The translations under genes and the position numbers were made by a program. Shown piece after piece: positions 1 through 9,869 of a stretch of 43,498 nucleotides of DNA. Source of the DNA: Actinomycetota bacterium (GTDB lineage Bacteria; Actinomycetota; Actinomycetes; Nanopelagicales; Nanopelagicaceae); NCBI GenBank assembly GCA_009701185.1, contig WLKQ01000005.1:1-43498 (forward strand). Direction: 5' to 3'. The notes beneath the pieces were generated by a model. The model was not told where the DNA came from and did not search any database. It saw nothing but the letters and a program-made list of their open reading frames with translations. Numbering within the stretch: the stretch's first letter is position 1; the number at the start of each line of letters is the position of its first letter.

Positions 1-568
1 CGTCTGGAGCAACAACTAGTACGGCTCCTTTTTTGGCAGCTTTAGTAATTTGTGCGCAAATTTGGAAAGCAGGGCTCTCGTACGGTTTGAAGGCGTAAAA
101 AAAATCTTTTTCAGTAGATAACGATTGCCTAGTTGCCATGTGCGTAGACGGCGTAAATGTCTTATCAACAGAGGCTACACGTGGCGGGATTGCTAAACGA
201 AAAACATCATACGGATTTGTAGACCAGCGTTGGGCGACTGCCGAGACCAGAGCTAGCGATTGTGGAGTAGCGATAGGGTGAACCGAAAGCACTTTCGAAA
301 TCTGGCGAAGACGGCCCGATTTATCAGCGGTTTCCTTACGTTCAATGACTATACCTTCGACTTCACGAGTCCCAAAAGGTACTTGCACTCTAATACCAGT
401 ACTGATGATTTCCGATAAATCTTCTGGAATTAAATAATCGTACGGCTGATCTAAATGGAATACACCAGTATCAACCCAAATACGCGCAACTGGAAATTGC
501 TTTGCCGATTGCTTTTCTGACCGAGGAATAACTTCGGCTTTAAGACGAAAGAGTCGCGGCGTGGCCAC
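1..568 (-). CDS. priA: Primosomal protein N' (PriA), N-terminal part, cut by window edge
   Basis: The reverse strand reads from a GTG at 568 (VATPRLFRLKAEV...) and stays open to the left edge, so only about 189 N-terminal residues are visible. The part ARIWVDTGVFHLDQPYDYLIP followed by GIRVQVPFGTREVEG is the 3'-DNA-end-binding domain typical of PriA, the replication-restart helicase that reloads the replisome at stalled forks. The helicase motifs lie outside the window, so it cannot be seen whether they are intact; actinobacterial PriA proteins are often described as lacking helicase residues. The start codon is 3 nt beyond the metK stop, so it is the promoter-distal gene of the metK run. The ORF track omits it because it runs off the edge. 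Confidence 0.88.
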   Translation of the reverse strand, partial: MATPRLFRLKAEVIPRSEKQSAKQFPVARIWVDTGVFHLDQPYDYLIPEDLSEIISTGIRVQVPFGTREVEGIVIERKETADKSGRLRQISKVLSVHPIATPQSLALVSAVAQRWSTNPYDVFRLAIPPRVASVDKTFTPSTHMATRQSLSTEKDFFYAFKPYESPAFQICAQITKAAKKGAVLVVAPD

Positions 569-571
569 GTT

Positions 572-1762
572 CTACTTTATTGCCTTTTGCAAAGCATCGA
601 CCCGATCAGTCTTTTCCCATGCAAACTCTGGAAGTTCGCGACCAAAGTGCCCATAAGCACTCGTTAGAGAATAGATAGGGCGTAGAAGTTGTAAATCACG
701 AATAATCGCAGCAGGGCGTAAATCAAAGGTAGACAAAAGCGCATCTTGAATTTTATTGACCGGCACAGTTTCGGTACCAAAAGTTTCAACAAAAAGACCA
801 ACTGGCTGGGCTTTACCGATGGCATAGGCAACTTGTACTTCGCAGCGACGGGCTAAACCGGCGGCTACAACATTCTTGGCGACCCACCGCATTGCATAGG
901 CTGCAGATCGATCCACCTTGGAAGGATCCTTCCCACTAAATGCTCCCCCACCGTGACGTGCCATTCCACCATATGTATCAACGATAATTTTACGACCAGT
1001 CAATCCAGCATCTCCCATAGGGCCACCAATAACAAAGCGACCTGTCGGATTAATCAGCGTCTTGAGATTGTTACGAGGTAAATCAATGGTTGAAATAATC
1101 GGTTCAATAACATATTCAATAATCTCTGGTGTTAGAACCTTAACCACGTCAACATCTTCACTGTGTTGACTAGAGATTACGACGGTATTTAAGGCAACCG
1201 CACGATCACCATCGTATTCGATAGTAACTTGCGTCTTTCCATCTGGGCGAAGATATGCAAGTTGTCCAGATTTACGAACCTTGGTTAATTGGGCAGCTAA
1301 AGCGTGCGCCAACCAGATAGGTAGAGGCATTAACTCTTTAGTGTCATCGCATGCATAACCAAACATCAGACCTTGATCACCGGCACCTTGAAGATCTAGC
1401 GGATCAGCACCAGCGGCGACACGGTGTTCATAGGCATCATTAACGCCTTGAGCAATGTCTTGAGACTGTTGCCCAATAGAAATTGAAACGCCACAACTAT
1501 TACCATCAAAGCCTTTGTCTGATGAGTCATACCCAATATTTAGTACGGTGTCGCGAACAATTGTATTGACGTCTGCATATCCATCAGTAGTGACTTCACC
1601 AGCAACATGTACTTGGCCGGTAGTAATGAGGGTTTCAACGGCAACTCGACTCTTACTATCTTGCGATAGCAGTGAATCAAGAACCGCATCTGAAATTGCA
1701 TCTGCAATCTTGTCGGGATGGCCTTCTGTAACCGACTCAGACGTAAAAAGACGTTGTGACAT
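572..1762 (-). CDS. metK: S-adenosylmethionine synthetase
   Basis: This is a 396-residue cytosolic enzyme that makes S-adenosylmethionine from methionine and ATP, the usual family length. Signatures are [15 protein letters not shown] near residue 10 (ATP/methionine site), [12 protein letters not shown] near residue 126 and the glycine-rich [16 protein letters not shown] loop near residue 270. It follows coaBC by 5 nt and precedes priA by 3 nt, so it is cotranscribed with both. No SAM riboswitch can be placed, because there is no leader. The same coaBC-metK-priA order is known from other actinobacteria. Confidence 0.98.
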   Translation of the reverse strand: MSQRLFTSESVTEGHPDKIADAISDAVLDSLLSQDSKSRVAVETLITTGQVHVAGEVTTDGYADVNTIVRDTVLNIGYDSSDKGFDGNSCGVSISIGQQSQDIAQGVNDAYEHRVAAGADPLDLQGAGDQGLMFGYACDDTKELMPLPIWLAHALAAQLTKVRKSGQLAYLRPDGKTQVTIEYDGDRAVALNTVVISSQHSEDVDVVKVLTPEIIEYVIEPIISTIDLPRNNLKTLINPTGRFVIGGPMGDAGLTGRKIIVDTYGGMARHGGGAFSGKDPSKVDRSAAYAMRWVAKNVVAAGLARRCEVQVAYAIGKAQPVGLFVETFGTETVPVNKIQDALLSTFDLRPAAIIRDLQLLRPIYSLTSAYGHFGRELPEFAWEKTDRVDALQKAIK

Positions 1763-1767
1763 GAGTT

Positions 1768-2952
1768 CTAACCTAACTGCCGGATGGCGTGATCAAGGAG
1801 TACATCTGAGAGAGCGTCTTTGGAGACTTCCTTGAGCGCTATTTCCTCACCGTTTCGTAGAAGGATTGTACCGTGAGTAACATCCTTTCCGAATATTGCG
1901 CCACCGCTAACGTCGTTAACATAAATGATATCGAGGCCTTTGCCTGTCAATTTTGAGCGTGCTGACTCAATATGGTTACTTGTTTCAGCGGCAAAACCAA
2001 CCATTACCTGATTAGTTTTGGTCACGGATAACTCGGCCAGTAAGTCAGGATTCGCTTCTAATTCGATTGAGGTAAAAAAAGCCTTCTTTATTTTTTCGGT
2101 AAGTTTTTGAACTGGCCGTGCATCTGCCACCGCAGCGCACATAATTAAGATGTCCGTAGAAGTAAACTCAAGATTTAACGCCGCTTGCATATCGCGAGCA
2201 CTTTCAACGCTGGTAATCGAGATACCGGATAAATAGGAGGTATCCATATTTGCCGCTATGAGATGAACATTCGCGCCACGTAATTGGGCCGCACGCGCAA
2301 GAGCTATCCCTTGCTTGCCCGAGGACTTATTTCCAATAAAGCGAACTGGATCAATTGCCTCGCGTGTACCACCGGCTGTTATAAGAACATTTTTACCGCG
2401 CAGATCTTGTTTGTGCCCTGTCATTGCATCAAAATTCTCAACGATACGTGCGGTCTCGGGGAAACGGCCCTGACCGGAATCATTACCCGTAAGGCGCCCA
2501 TGATCTGGATCCATAACAATAAAGCCACGATTACGAAGGGTTTGAATGTTTGCCTGTGTTGCTGGATCGTTCCACATCTTTGGATGCATAGCTGGAACGA
2601 GCATCTTTGGCACATCACTTGCGAGAATTAAATTCGTCAATAAGTCATCGGCCCGACCAATTGCTATACGTGCGATGAGATCTGCAGTTGCCGGGGCAAT
2701 AATGAAATATCCAGCTTTTTGTGCAAGAGAAATATGTGCGACTTCGTGAACATTTTCCCACACTTGCGTTGGTGCGGGTCTACCGGATAGCGCTTCCCAG
2801 GTGGCGCTTCCCACAAAATTAAGTGAGGCTGGAGTCGGGATTACCGTGACGCTATATCCACGCTCTTGTAAACGTCGAAGAAGATCGGCAGATTTATAGG
2901 CGGCAATACCTGCGCCAACCCCGAGGATTACCTCACGGCTGGTGGAAGACAT
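1768..2952 (-). CDS. coaBC: Bifunctional phosphopantothenoylcysteine decarboxylase / phosphopantothenate-cysteine ligase
   Basis: This 394-residue fusion catalyses two consecutive steps of coenzyme A synthesis. The N-terminal CoaC half (about 1-180) is a flavoprotein decarboxylase: [18 protein letters not shown], the catalytic-type His in [10 protein letters not shown], and PAMHPKMW, the actinobacterial form of the PxMNxxMW motif. The C-terminal CoaB half carries [26 protein letters not shown] and the KIKK motif. The segment [15 protein letters not shown] has no Cys where the E. coli enzyme has its catalytic Cys; from memory the mycobacterial protein has the same form, so this is not decay. 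It sits between rpoZ and metK, a conserved actinobacterial order. Confidence 0.97.
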   Translation of the reverse strand: MSSTSREVILGVGAGIAAYKSADLLRRLQERGYSVTVIPTPASLNFVGSATWEALSGRPAPTQVWENVHEVAHISLAQKAGYFIIAPATADLIARIAIGRADDLLTNLILASDVPKMLVPAMHPKMWNDPATQANIQTLRNRGFIVMDPDHGRLTGNDSGQGRFPETARIVENFDAMTGHKQDLRGKNVLITAGGTREAIDPVRFIGNKSSGKQGIALARAAQLRGANVHLIAANMDTSYLSGISITSVESARDMQAALNLEFTSTDILIMCAAVADARPVQKLTEKIKKAFFTSIELEANPDLLAELSVTKTNQVMVGFAAETSNHIESARSKLTGKGLDIIYVNDVSGGAIFGKDVTHGTILLRNGEEIALKEVSKDALSDVLLDHAIRQLG

Positions 2953-2964
2953 TGTGGAAGAGCT

Positions 2965-3213
2965 TTAAGCCGTTGGTTCGAGATTTTCGATTGTTACTTT
3001 GCCTTCGTTAATTTCGCGAAGGGCAATTGATAATGGCTTCTCATGAACGTGTGTATCAACCAAAGGTCCCACGTACTCGAGCAGACCCTCGCCGAGTTGT
3101 GAGTAATAAGCGTTGATCTGACGAGCGCGCTTTGCAGCATAGAGAACGAGGCTGTACTTAGAGCCACTCTTCTCTAGAAGTTCGTCAATAGGTGGATTTG
3201 TGATGCCATCCAT
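2965..3213 (-). CDS. rpoZ: RNA polymerase omega subunit
   Basis: This 82-residue protein begins [20 protein letters not shown], then has [16 protein letters not shown], the conserved omega helix (usual bacterial motif AAKRARQI). Omega helps assemble and stabilise RNA polymerase by holding beta-prime. It is 28 nt downstream of the mihF-gmk ORF and 12 nt upstream of coaBC. GGGGAT upstream of the ATG is a possible ribosome site. The gmk-rpoZ-coaBC neighbourhood is widely conserved in bacteria and supports the call. Confidence 0.96.
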   Translation of the reverse strand: MDGITNPPIDELLEKSGSKYSLVLYAAKRARQINAYYSQLGEGLLEYVGPLVDTHVHEKPLSIALREINEGKVTIENLEPTA

Positions 3214-3241
3214 AGTTATCCCCGCTCATGTGCTGTTTTGG

Positions 3242-4114
3242 TCAAGATATCAATCCTATCAGTTGTTCTACAACCCGCTCGACCTGATCATTGACGATCA
3301 CCACATCAAAGGATGAGGCGGCGGCAAGCTCTTCCTGGGCAAGGGCTAAGCGTTCGGCCCGTCGCTCAGGCCCATCTGTCCCACGGCCTTCCAATCGAGA
3401 TACGAGCTCCTCCCATGTAGGAGGCTCCAAGAAAACCAGAATTGATTGAGCAAGGTGGCTTTTGACTTGCTTAGCTCCCGCAATCTCAATCTCTAATAAA
3501 ACATTTCTTCCCTTCAAAAGCGCCTCTTCAACTGGTGAACGTGGTGTTCCATACCGGTTGCCCGCAAACTGCGCCCACTCCAGAAATTCATCATCCTTGA
3601 TACGGCGCGTAAACTCCTCATCAGAAATAAAGTAATAATCAACGCCATCGTGTTCATTTATTCGTGGAGAGCGCGTGGTGGCCGAGATGCTGACCCAAAA
3701 ATCTCCAGATGTTCGCAGGGTGCTTGCGACTGTACTTTTTCCAACTCCCCCAGGTCCAGATAAAACCAAAAGTTTTCCAGGTGAAACAGCATGAGTAGAT
3801 TTCATAAATTCATGGCGCAACTGCTTGAGTTGGTGCCGACCCAATCCTTGGATTCGACGTGTAGGAGAAATATTTAAACGCTCCATCAATGTCGTCGCTC
3901 TAACTTTTCCAACACCAGATAACGCTTCCAATAATTCACGAACACGCATTTTCCCAACGCTATCTTCGTTAGCTGCAATTTCAAGAACTGTATCGATGGA
4001 AAATTCGCCACTTTTAATCTTGCCTTTAACTTCGGCTCTCCGTTTTCGCGATTGTGCAGCTTTGGCAAGCGCCATGGCCCTTTGCTCAGGCGTTAGTTGC
4101 GGAGGGGCTCCCAT
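3242..4114 (-). CDS. gmk: Fusion of actinobacterial integration host factor (mIHF) and guanylate kinase
   Basis: One 290-residue ORF holds two proteins that are normally separate neighbouring genes. Residues 1 to about 105 match the mycobacterial/Streptomyces integration host factor: PQLTPEQRAMALAKAA, a GKMRVRELLEALSGVGKVRA helix-hairpin, and SPTRRIQGLG, the DNA-contacting part. After a short MKSTHAVSPG linker comes a full guanylate kinase, GMP + ATP to GDP + ADP: P-loop LSGPGGVGKST (about 117-127), SISATTRSPR, GVDYYFIS, and LLEIEIAGAKQVK. There is no stop codon or frame change between them. The only Met at the junction (codon at 3805) has no Shine-Dalgarno upstream, so a separate kinase start looks unlikely. 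pyrF lies 9 nt upstream, rpoZ 28 nt downstream. Confidence 0.93.
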   Translation of the reverse strand: MGAPPQLTPEQRAMALAKAAQSRKRRAEVKGKIKSGEFSIDTVLEIAANEDSVGKMRVRELLEALSGVGKVRATTLMERLNISPTRRIQGLGRHQLKQLRHEFMKSTHAVSPGKLLVLSGPGGVGKSTVASTLRTSGDFWVSISATTRSPRINEHDGVDYYFISDEEFTRRIKDDEFLEWAQFAGNRYGTPRSPVEEALLKGRNVLLEIEIAGAKQVKSHLAQSILVFLEPPTWEELVSRLEGRGTDGPERRAERLALAQEELAAASSFDVVIVNDQVERVVEQLIGLIS

Positions 4115-4123
4115 GAGCTAAAT

Positions 4124-4837
4124 CTAGTCCACAGAGTTAATCTGTTGCGCTATTTCTATCGCTCGTTCGCGCATTGCATTCTCTCCATGTTGCCAATACT
4201 GCGTAATTGGCCGTCCAATCACTACAAGATTGGCTCCACGGTCGATGGCTTCACGTGGTGTCATCGTTCTTACTTGATCATCTGCAGCCGATGTATCACG
4301 AGGCCGGACACCTGGTGTAATAATCGTAGTTTCTTCACCAATGCTATGACGGATGGCGGTTATCTCTAGTGGAGAGCAAACTATTGCACGGGCACCAGCA
4401 TCGGTAGCTAATCGCGCTAAGCGTACGGCGCTATTTAGAGCATTATCTTTAAAACCAATATCAATGACATTTTCCTCAGATAGTGAGGTCAAAATAGTTA
4501 CTCCAGTTACAAATGTTGATGGCAACGCATCGACAGCCGCACGTACCATCGCCGATCCACCTGAAGCATGAACAGTTAAATACTTAGGATTCAAAGCGGC
4601 TACGGCTCGCGAGGCTCCGGCGACAGTATGTTCGATGTCATGGAGTTTGAGATCAAGAAAGATATCGGCGGATGTATTACTTGTAATCGCTCGAACTCCA
4701 TCTGCTCCAAATGTCAGATAGAACTCTAAACCCAATTTATAAACCGAGACAATATTTTCAGTTGCTTTTACCCAACTAATTGCAGTGCTTAAATCTGAGG
4801 TATCAACGGCTAAAACTATTGGTGCCTTATTCGCCAT
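4124..4837 (-). CDS. pyrF: Orotidine 5'-phosphate decarboxylase
   Basis: This enzyme decarboxylates OMP to UMP, the last step of pyrimidine synthesis. The catalytic FLDLKLHDIEHTV segment carries the DxKxxD charged network, and GVRPRDTSAADDQVRTMTP is the phosphate-binding end of this family. The ORF track starts at 4903, but the ATG at 4837 (MANKAPIVLAVDT) is preferred: it gives the usual 237 residues, it has GAGGT about 5 nt upstream, and the first strand begins directly after it. With this start it overlaps the end of pyrD by 11 nt, in keeping with the coupled junctions of the operon. Confidence 0.95.
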   Translation of the reverse strand: MANKAPIVLAVDTSDLSTAISWVKATENIVSVYKLGLEFYLTFGADGVRAITSNTSADIFLDLKLHDIEHTVAGASRAVAALNPKYLTVHASGGSAMVRAAVDALPSTFVTGVTILTSLSEENVIDIGFKDNALNSAVRLARLATDAGARAIVCSPLEITAIRHSIGEETTIITPGVRPRDTSAADDQVRTMTPREAIDRGANLVVIGRPITQYWQHGENAMRERAIEIAQQINSVD

Positions 4838-5774
4838 CACTGACCTCGATCCGATGTGCGTAACCGATAGCTTCACGCAATGACGAGAAGCCTTTTGCAG
4901 CAAGCAAATCTCTCAACTCATTTTGAATAACGGGAATAGCGTTTGGATTTCCAAAACTGGCGGTACCTACTGAAACTCCGCTTGCACCAGCGATGATCAT
5001 CTCGAAGGCATCCCGACCAGAGGCAACTCCGCCCATTCCTAGGATAGGAACTTTCGGAAGCGCAGCGTGTACTTGGTAGATCGCGCGGACTGCGATTGGT
5101 CGAATGGCAGGACCTGATAATCCGCCGGTCTTGTTAGCTAGTTGCGGTCTCATTGTTTCTACGTTTATAACCATACCCAGAACAGTATTAATTAGGGCTA
5201 ATGCATCTGCCCCAGCTTCAACAACGCCTTTGGCAATGTGTACTAAATCGGTGACATCAGGTGAGAGTTTGGCAATAATAGGCAGTTCACCACCGATAGT
5301 GCGACGGACTCCATCAATGACACGACGAGAGGCCTCTGGATCGCAAGCAAAAACTAACCCTCTATTTTCAACATTCGGGCACGAGATGTTCACTTCAATC
5401 GCACTAATCCCAGAGACTCCACGTAACTTACGTGCCAGCGTTGAGTACTCCTCAACCGTCTCACCCGCTATAGAAACAATTATCCGTGCTTTTTTCTCTA
5501 ACAAAAACGGAATATCTTTTTCTAAAAACGCATCAATGCCAGGACCTTGAAGACCAATTGAGTTGAGCATTCCGCTGGGAGTCTCGGCCATTCGTGGAGT
5601 TGGTCGACCATGTCGGGCTTTAGACATAACTGATTTAGTTACAACTCCCCCGATCGAATGTAATTCAAAGAATTGAGAGAGTTCACGGCCAGAGCTTGCG
5701 CATCCACTGGCGGTAAAAATTGGGGCTGGAAACCAAGCATTTCCCAATGTGGTCGAAAGATCAACGGAGCTCAT
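4827..5774 (-). CDS. pyrD: Dihydroorotate dehydrogenase, class 1B catalytic subunit
   Basis: This 315-residue FMN enzyme oxidises dihydroorotate to orotate. The active-site base is a cysteine in EVNISCPNVENRGL, and FTASGCASSGRE and GMGGVASGRDAFEMI form FMN-binding parts. The length and the Cys base mark class 1, cytosolic; class 2 enzymes are membrane-bound, use quinones and have a Ser base. The adjacent pyrK-type gene, overlapping by 4 nt, indicates a class 1B heterotetramer that passes electrons to NAD. Many familiar actinobacteria such as mycobacteria carry class 2 instead. Confidence 0.94.
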   Translation of the reverse strand: MSSVDLSTTLGNAWFPAPIFTASGCASSGRELSQFFELHSIGGVVTKSVMSKARHGRPTPRMAETPSGMLNSIGLQGPGIDAFLEKDIPFLLEKKARIIVSIAGETVEEYSTLARKLRGVSGISAIEVNISCPNVENRGLVFACDPEASRRVIDGVRRTIGGELPIIAKLSPDVTDLVHIAKGVVEAGADALALINTVLGMVINVETMRPQLANKTGGLSGPAIRPIAVRAIYQVHAALPKVPILGMGGVASGRDAFEMIIAGASGVSVGTASFGNPNAIPVIQNELRDLLAAKGFSSLREAIGYAHRIEVSDGE

Positions 5775-6607
5775 AGAGCTTTACCTACTTTGTCCCACAG
5801 CACAGTTTCGCCATCCATAACGGGTCCATCAATACATGAGCGCAGCATTGAAATAACGCCATCACTACCCATCGTCGGCAACACGCACGTCATGCAAATT
5901 CCAATTCCACAAGCCATCGACTCTTCAACGGCGCACTGGTGAATCACATCAGTGCCACGAGTTAACGAGTCAATAGCCGACAACATAGCCATCGGACCAC
6001 ATGAATAAATAACTGCGATATTCATATCATCGATGAGAGCTTTAATTGGGTCAGTAACTCGACCGGCCTGCCCCATTGATCCATCTTCGGTGTAAATTCG
6101 AAGTGAATTAACCGAGCGCTTGCCCTCCATTGGTGCATATATTTTTGATGCTGTGCTTGCACCTAAAAGCATGTCGACTCGACATCCACGAGCGTTGAGC
6201 ACCTCAGCTAAGCCAAATAATGGTGCAGATCCATAACCGCCCCCAACTAAAAGAACCTGAACGGGTTCAGTTGGAATTCCAAATGCTGTTCCGAGTGGGA
6301 CTACAACATCTAACATAGCTCCTTCGTTTTGCGAGCATAGCCAAGAGCTTCCTTGTCCATATGGAGCGACAATTAGCTCCATAGTTCCACCAGAGATTGA
6401 ATTTGCTGAAACGCGTGAAATTGCAAAGGCGCGTCTCAAAACCATCCGGGACGTATCACCACCAACATTGATTGCAACGAAATTTCCCGGCTTGCAATGA
6501 TTAGCCGCATCACCAATGTTGACAATCAGCTGGTGGTACTGGCCGACCCTTTTGTTGCTCACTACTGCTGCAGCGATCTGTTGGGCGTTTCTATTGATTG
6601 CACTCAT
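5771..6607 (-). CDS. pyrK: Dihydroorotate dehydrogenase electron-transfer subunit
   Basis: This 278-residue iron-sulfur flavoprotein takes electrons from PyrD and reduces NAD. The N-terminal half is a ferredoxin-reductase FAD domain (RRAFAISRVS), followed by a NAD-binding part with LLVGGGYGSAPLFGLAE and IYSCGPMAML. The C-terminal 2Fe-2S motif is complete: CGIGICMTC followed 16 residues later by a fourth cysteine in LRSCIDG. It starts 1 nt after carB ends and overlaps pyrD by 4 nt, so the pair is probably produced together. Confidence 0.95.
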   Translation of the reverse strand: MSAINRNAQQIAAAVVSNKRVGQYHQLIVNIGDAANHCKPGNFVAINVGGDTSRMVLRRAFAISRVSANSISGGTMELIVAPYGQGSSWLCSQNEGAMLDVVVPLGTAFGIPTEPVQVLLVGGGYGSAPLFGLAEVLNARGCRVDMLLGASTASKIYAPMEGKRSVNSLRIYTEDGSMGQAGRVTDPIKALIDDMNIAVIYSCGPMAMLSAIDSLTRGTDVIHQCAVEESMACGIGICMTCVLPTMGSDGVISMLRSCIDGPVMDGETVLWDKVGKAL

Positions 6608-6608
6608 G

Positions 6609-9600
6609 CTAAGCCAACCAATCCTGTAACGGCTTAATCGAAAGTTCTTGTGATTGCAAAAAACGAATTCCTTCTACGGCAGCATTAAAGCCAGCGGTTG
6701 TAGTGATAATCGGAATCGATCGTTGAACGGCTGCCGTACGAATAGCCCAACCATCCTGACGAGTTCCACGGCCAACCGGTGTGTTAATGACCAAATCAAT
6801 ATCTCCCGCGTTAATCATCTCCACAATCGTGCGCTCACCCATCGGACCACTTCCTTCTGAATTCTTTCGCACAGTTATGGAAGGTACTCCATGTTCGGCT
6901 AAATAATCAGCAGTGCCCTGTGTTGCTAAAACTCTAAATCCAAGGCTAGCCAATCCAGCTGCAGCATCTACGCCATGCGCCTTATTTTTATCGGCCAGTG
7001 AGATAAATACTGTTCCAGTTTTTGGAAGTGGGCCGAAGGCTTGAATTTGCGATTTCGCATAGCTTTCGCCAAAGGTTGGTGAGATTCCCATAACCTCGCC
7101 AGTTGAACGCATCTCGGGTCCGAGCACTGCATCTACCCCTCGGCCATCAGTACGACGAAAACGATTCCATGGCAACACTGCTTCCTTAACCGAAATTCCT
7201 CGTGCTACCCCATCACCAGTGGTTGGTAATAATCCCTCTGCTCGTAAATCTGAAATTGAACTACCTAAAGAAATACGTGCTGCAGCTTTAGCTAATGGGA
7301 CTCCAGTCGCCTTAGACACAAATGGCACTGTCCGTGAAGCACGCGGATTTGCCTCTAGAACATAAAGTTTGGAATCTGCAATAGCGAATTGAATATTAAT
7401 CAAACCACGTACACCAACTCCGCTGGCAATCTTCACGGTTGCTTCTCTGATCTCTTTCAAAGCACTTGGTGTGACCGTCATTGAAGGTAGTACACACGCA
7501 CTATCCCCACTATGTATTCCAGCCTCTTCGATGTGTTCCATGACCCCGCCGAGGAATAAATCCTTCCCGTCGTATAAAGCATCGACATCGATTTCAATGG
7601 CACTATCTAAAAAACGATCAACTAAGACTGGATGATCTGGCGTGATATCGGTCGCACGAGAAATGAAACCAGCGAGTGCTTGATCATCGTAAACGATCTC
7701 CATACCGCGACCACCTAAAACGAATGATGGTCTTACTAGTACGGGGTAACCAATTCTCGAAGCGATAGTGATTGCCTCTAACTGAGAAGCGGCCATGCCA
7801 AACTCAGGGGCGGTTAGTTGCTGTTCATGCAAAATATTTCCAAAAGCTCCGCGCTCCTCAGCCAAATTTATCGCTTCAGGGCTTGTACCAAGAATCGTTA
7901 CACCGTTTGCCTTAAGGTCTGCGGCAAGACCCAATGGAGTCTGTCCGCCTAACTGGGTGATGACACCCAGTAAGGGACCTGCCTGGGATTCAGCATGAAT
8001 GACTTCTAATACATCTTCAAGGGTTAGAGGCTCAAAGTAAAGCCGATTACTCGTATCGTAATCCGTAGAAACTGTCTCCGGATTACAGTTGATCATGATG
8101 GTTTCATAACCCGCAGCGCGTAATGCAAAGGATGCATGCACGCAGGAATAATCAAATTCAATTCCCTGACCAATACGATTGGGTCCACTACCTAAGATAA
8201 TTACGGCTGGAACTGTCCGCGCTCTGACTTCAGTCTCTTCTTCATACGATGAATAATGGTATGGAGTGAAGGCTTCAAACTCAGCAGCGCATGTATCAAC
8301 GGTTTTATAAACAGGGCGAATACCCATGTGATGTCGGAGTTGGCGTACTTCATCCTCGCTCATTCCGCGCAATAGGGCGATTTGAGAGTCCGAAAAGCCG
8401 TTTGACTTAGCGGTTCGAAGAATTTCAGAAGTAAGCTCCCCTGGTTCTGCTACGCGCACTGCCTGCTCATTAATGATTTGGATTTGTCGCAAATACCAAG
8501 GATCAATTTTACAGGCAGCAAATACTTCGCCGATACTCGCACCAGCCCACATTGCGCGTTGGACTTGTTGCAAACGATATTCGGTGGGCACGGTAATAGA
8601 TGTGAGAAGACGGGCTTTCTCATCGGGGGTTACAACCGGCCAGGAGAATATCGCTTCTTTTCGCTCAAGGGAGCGAAGCGCCTTCATGAGCGCTTCCGAG
8701 AATGAACGACCAATTGCCATTGCTTCCCCGACACTCTTCATCGTCGTCGTTAGTCGCGGGTCGGCATCTGCAAATTTTTCGAAAGCAAAACGTGGCAATT
8801 TCACTACGACATAGTCCAATGTCGGTTCAAAAGAAGCTGGAGTAACCTTAGTTATATCGTTAGTTATTTCATCCAAGGTATAACCAATAGCCAACTTTGT
8901 AGCAATCTTGGCAATAGGAAAACCCGTGGCTTTAGAGGCTAATGCGCTAGAACGAGAAACTCTAGGATTCATCTCGATCACAATAATGCGACCGTTGACT
9001 GGGTTGACTGCGAATTGAATGTTGCAACCTCCAGTAGCCACTCCCACTTCTCGAATAATATCGAGCGAAAGATTACGTAGCTTCTGATATTCAACATCCG
9101 TCAACGTCATAGCTGGCGCAACGGTAATCGAGTCGCCAGTATGTACTCCCATTGGATCAACATTCTCGATGCTGCACACAATCACAACGTTGTCTTTGTG
9201 ATCACGCATTACCTCTAATTCATACTCTTTCCAGCCAATAATTGACTCTTCCAAAAGAACTTCTGATGTTGGACTATGTCGCAGCCCTGTTCCAGCAATT
9301 TGACGCAGCTGTTCTTCGTCGAAGGCGATGCCAGAACCTAAGCCACCCATAGTGAAAGAGGGGCGAACAACAACTGGATAGTGCAAACTTTCTACGGCAG
9401 CGAAGATCTCTTCCATCGTGTGGCAGATTTTAGAGCGCGCGGACTCACCGCCAACCTTCTCTACAATCGCTCTGAAGAGCTCACGATTTTCACCTCTGTT
9501 AATGGCATCTACGTCAGCACCAATAAGTTTCACGCCGTACTTTGATAACGTCCCACGCTCATAAAGTCCAATGGCAGCATTGAGAGCAGTCTGGCCACCC

Positions 9601-9869
9601 AGTGTCGCAAGGACTGCATCCGGTTTTTCACGAGCAATGATCTTTTCAATAACTTCTGGAGTAATAGGCTCGATATACGTGGCATCTGCAAATTCAGGAT
9701 CCGTCATAATCGTTGCTGGATTAGAGTTCACGAGAATGACGCGAATACCCTCCTCGCGCAATACGCGACAGGCTTGAGTACCTGAATAATCAAACTCACA
9801 CGCTTGCCCAATCACAATCGGTCCGCTACCAATGACTAAAACACTTTTTATTGAGGTATCTAGTGGCAT
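6609..9869 (-). CDS. carB: Carbamoyl-phosphate synthase large subunit
   Basis: This 1086-residue enzyme subunit makes carbamoyl phosphate from bicarbonate, ammonia passed on from CarA, and two ATP, supplying both pyrimidine and arginine synthesis. Two homologous ATP-grasp halves are visible: the first begins [20 protein letters not shown], the second [20 protein letters not shown] near residue 555. The last roughly 140 residues form the MGS-like allosteric domain ([13 protein letters not shown] onward). The start overlaps the carA stop by one base (TAATG), a typical coupled arrangement. Confidence 0.98.
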   Translation of the reverse strand: MPLDTSIKSVLVIGSGPIVIGQACEFDYSGTQACRVLREEGIRVILVNSNPATIMTDPEFADATYIEPITPEVIEKIIAREKPDAVLATLGGQTALNAAIGLYERGTLSKYGVKLIGADVDAINRGENRELFRAIVEKVGGESARSKICHTMEEIFAAVESLHYPVVVRPSFTMGGLGSGIAFDEEQLRQIAGTGLRHSPTSEVLLEESIIGWKEYELEVMRDHKDNVVIVCSIENVDPMGVHTGDSITVAPAMTLTDVEYQKLRNLSLDIIREVGVATGGCNIQFAVNPVNGRIIVIEMNPRVSRSSALASKATGFPIAKIATKLAIGYTLDEITNDITKVTPASFEPTLDYVVVKLPRFAFEKFADADPRLTTTMKSVGEAMAIGRSFSEALMKALRSLERKEAIFSWPVVTPDEKARLLTSITVPTEYRLQQVQRAMWAGASIGEVFAACKIDPWYLRQIQIINEQAVRVAEPGELTSEILRTAKSNGFSDSQIALLRGMSEDEVRQLRHHMGIRPVYKTVDTCAAEFEAFTPYHYSSYEEETEVRARTVPAVIILGSGPNRIGQGIEFDYSCVHASFALRAAGYETIMINCNPETVSTDYDTSNRLYFEPLTLEDVLEVIHAESQAGPLLGVITQLGGQTPLGLAADLKANGVTILGTSPEAINLAEERGAFGNILHEQQLTAPEFGMAASQLEAITIASRIGYPVLVRPSFVLGGRGMEIVYDDQALAGFISRATDITPDHPVLVDRFLDSAIEIDVDALYDGKDLFLGGVMEHIEEAGIHSGDSACVLPSMTVTPSALKEIREATVKIASGVGVRGLINIQFAIADSKLYVLEANPRASRTVPFVSKATGVPLAKAAARISLGSSISDLRAEGLLPTTGDGVARGISVKEAVLPWNRFRRTDGRGVDAVLGPEMRSTGEVMGISPTFGESYAKSQIQAFGPLPKTGTVFISLADKNKAHGVDAAAGLASLGFRVLATQGTADYLAEHGVPSITVRKNSEGSGPMGERTIVEMINAGDIDLVINTPVGRGTRQDGWAIRTAAVQRSIPIITTTAGFNAAVEGIRFLQSQELSIKPLQDWLA

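Noticed and set aside
1-568. An antisense or separate small gene before metK
   Set aside because: The frame on the minus strand is continuous PriA from GTG 568 to the edge; no alternative frame has recognisable content.
2440-2500. CoaC domain inactivated because the catalytic Cys is absent
   Set aside because: [15 protein letters not shown] corresponds to the form I recall from mycobacterial CoaBC, which is functional.
4838-4903. Long N-terminus of PyrF in the ORF track
   Set aside because: It overlaps the conserved pyrD end by 77 nt and adds MLQKASRHCVKLS, not typical; ATG 4837 with GAGGT is better.
8473-8814. ORFs on the plus strand within carB (8473-8814) and similar long shadows such as 22686-23255 in alaS and 25531-26088 in aspS
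   Set aside because: They lie entirely within well-conserved genes on the other strand, with no domain features or ribosome sites.
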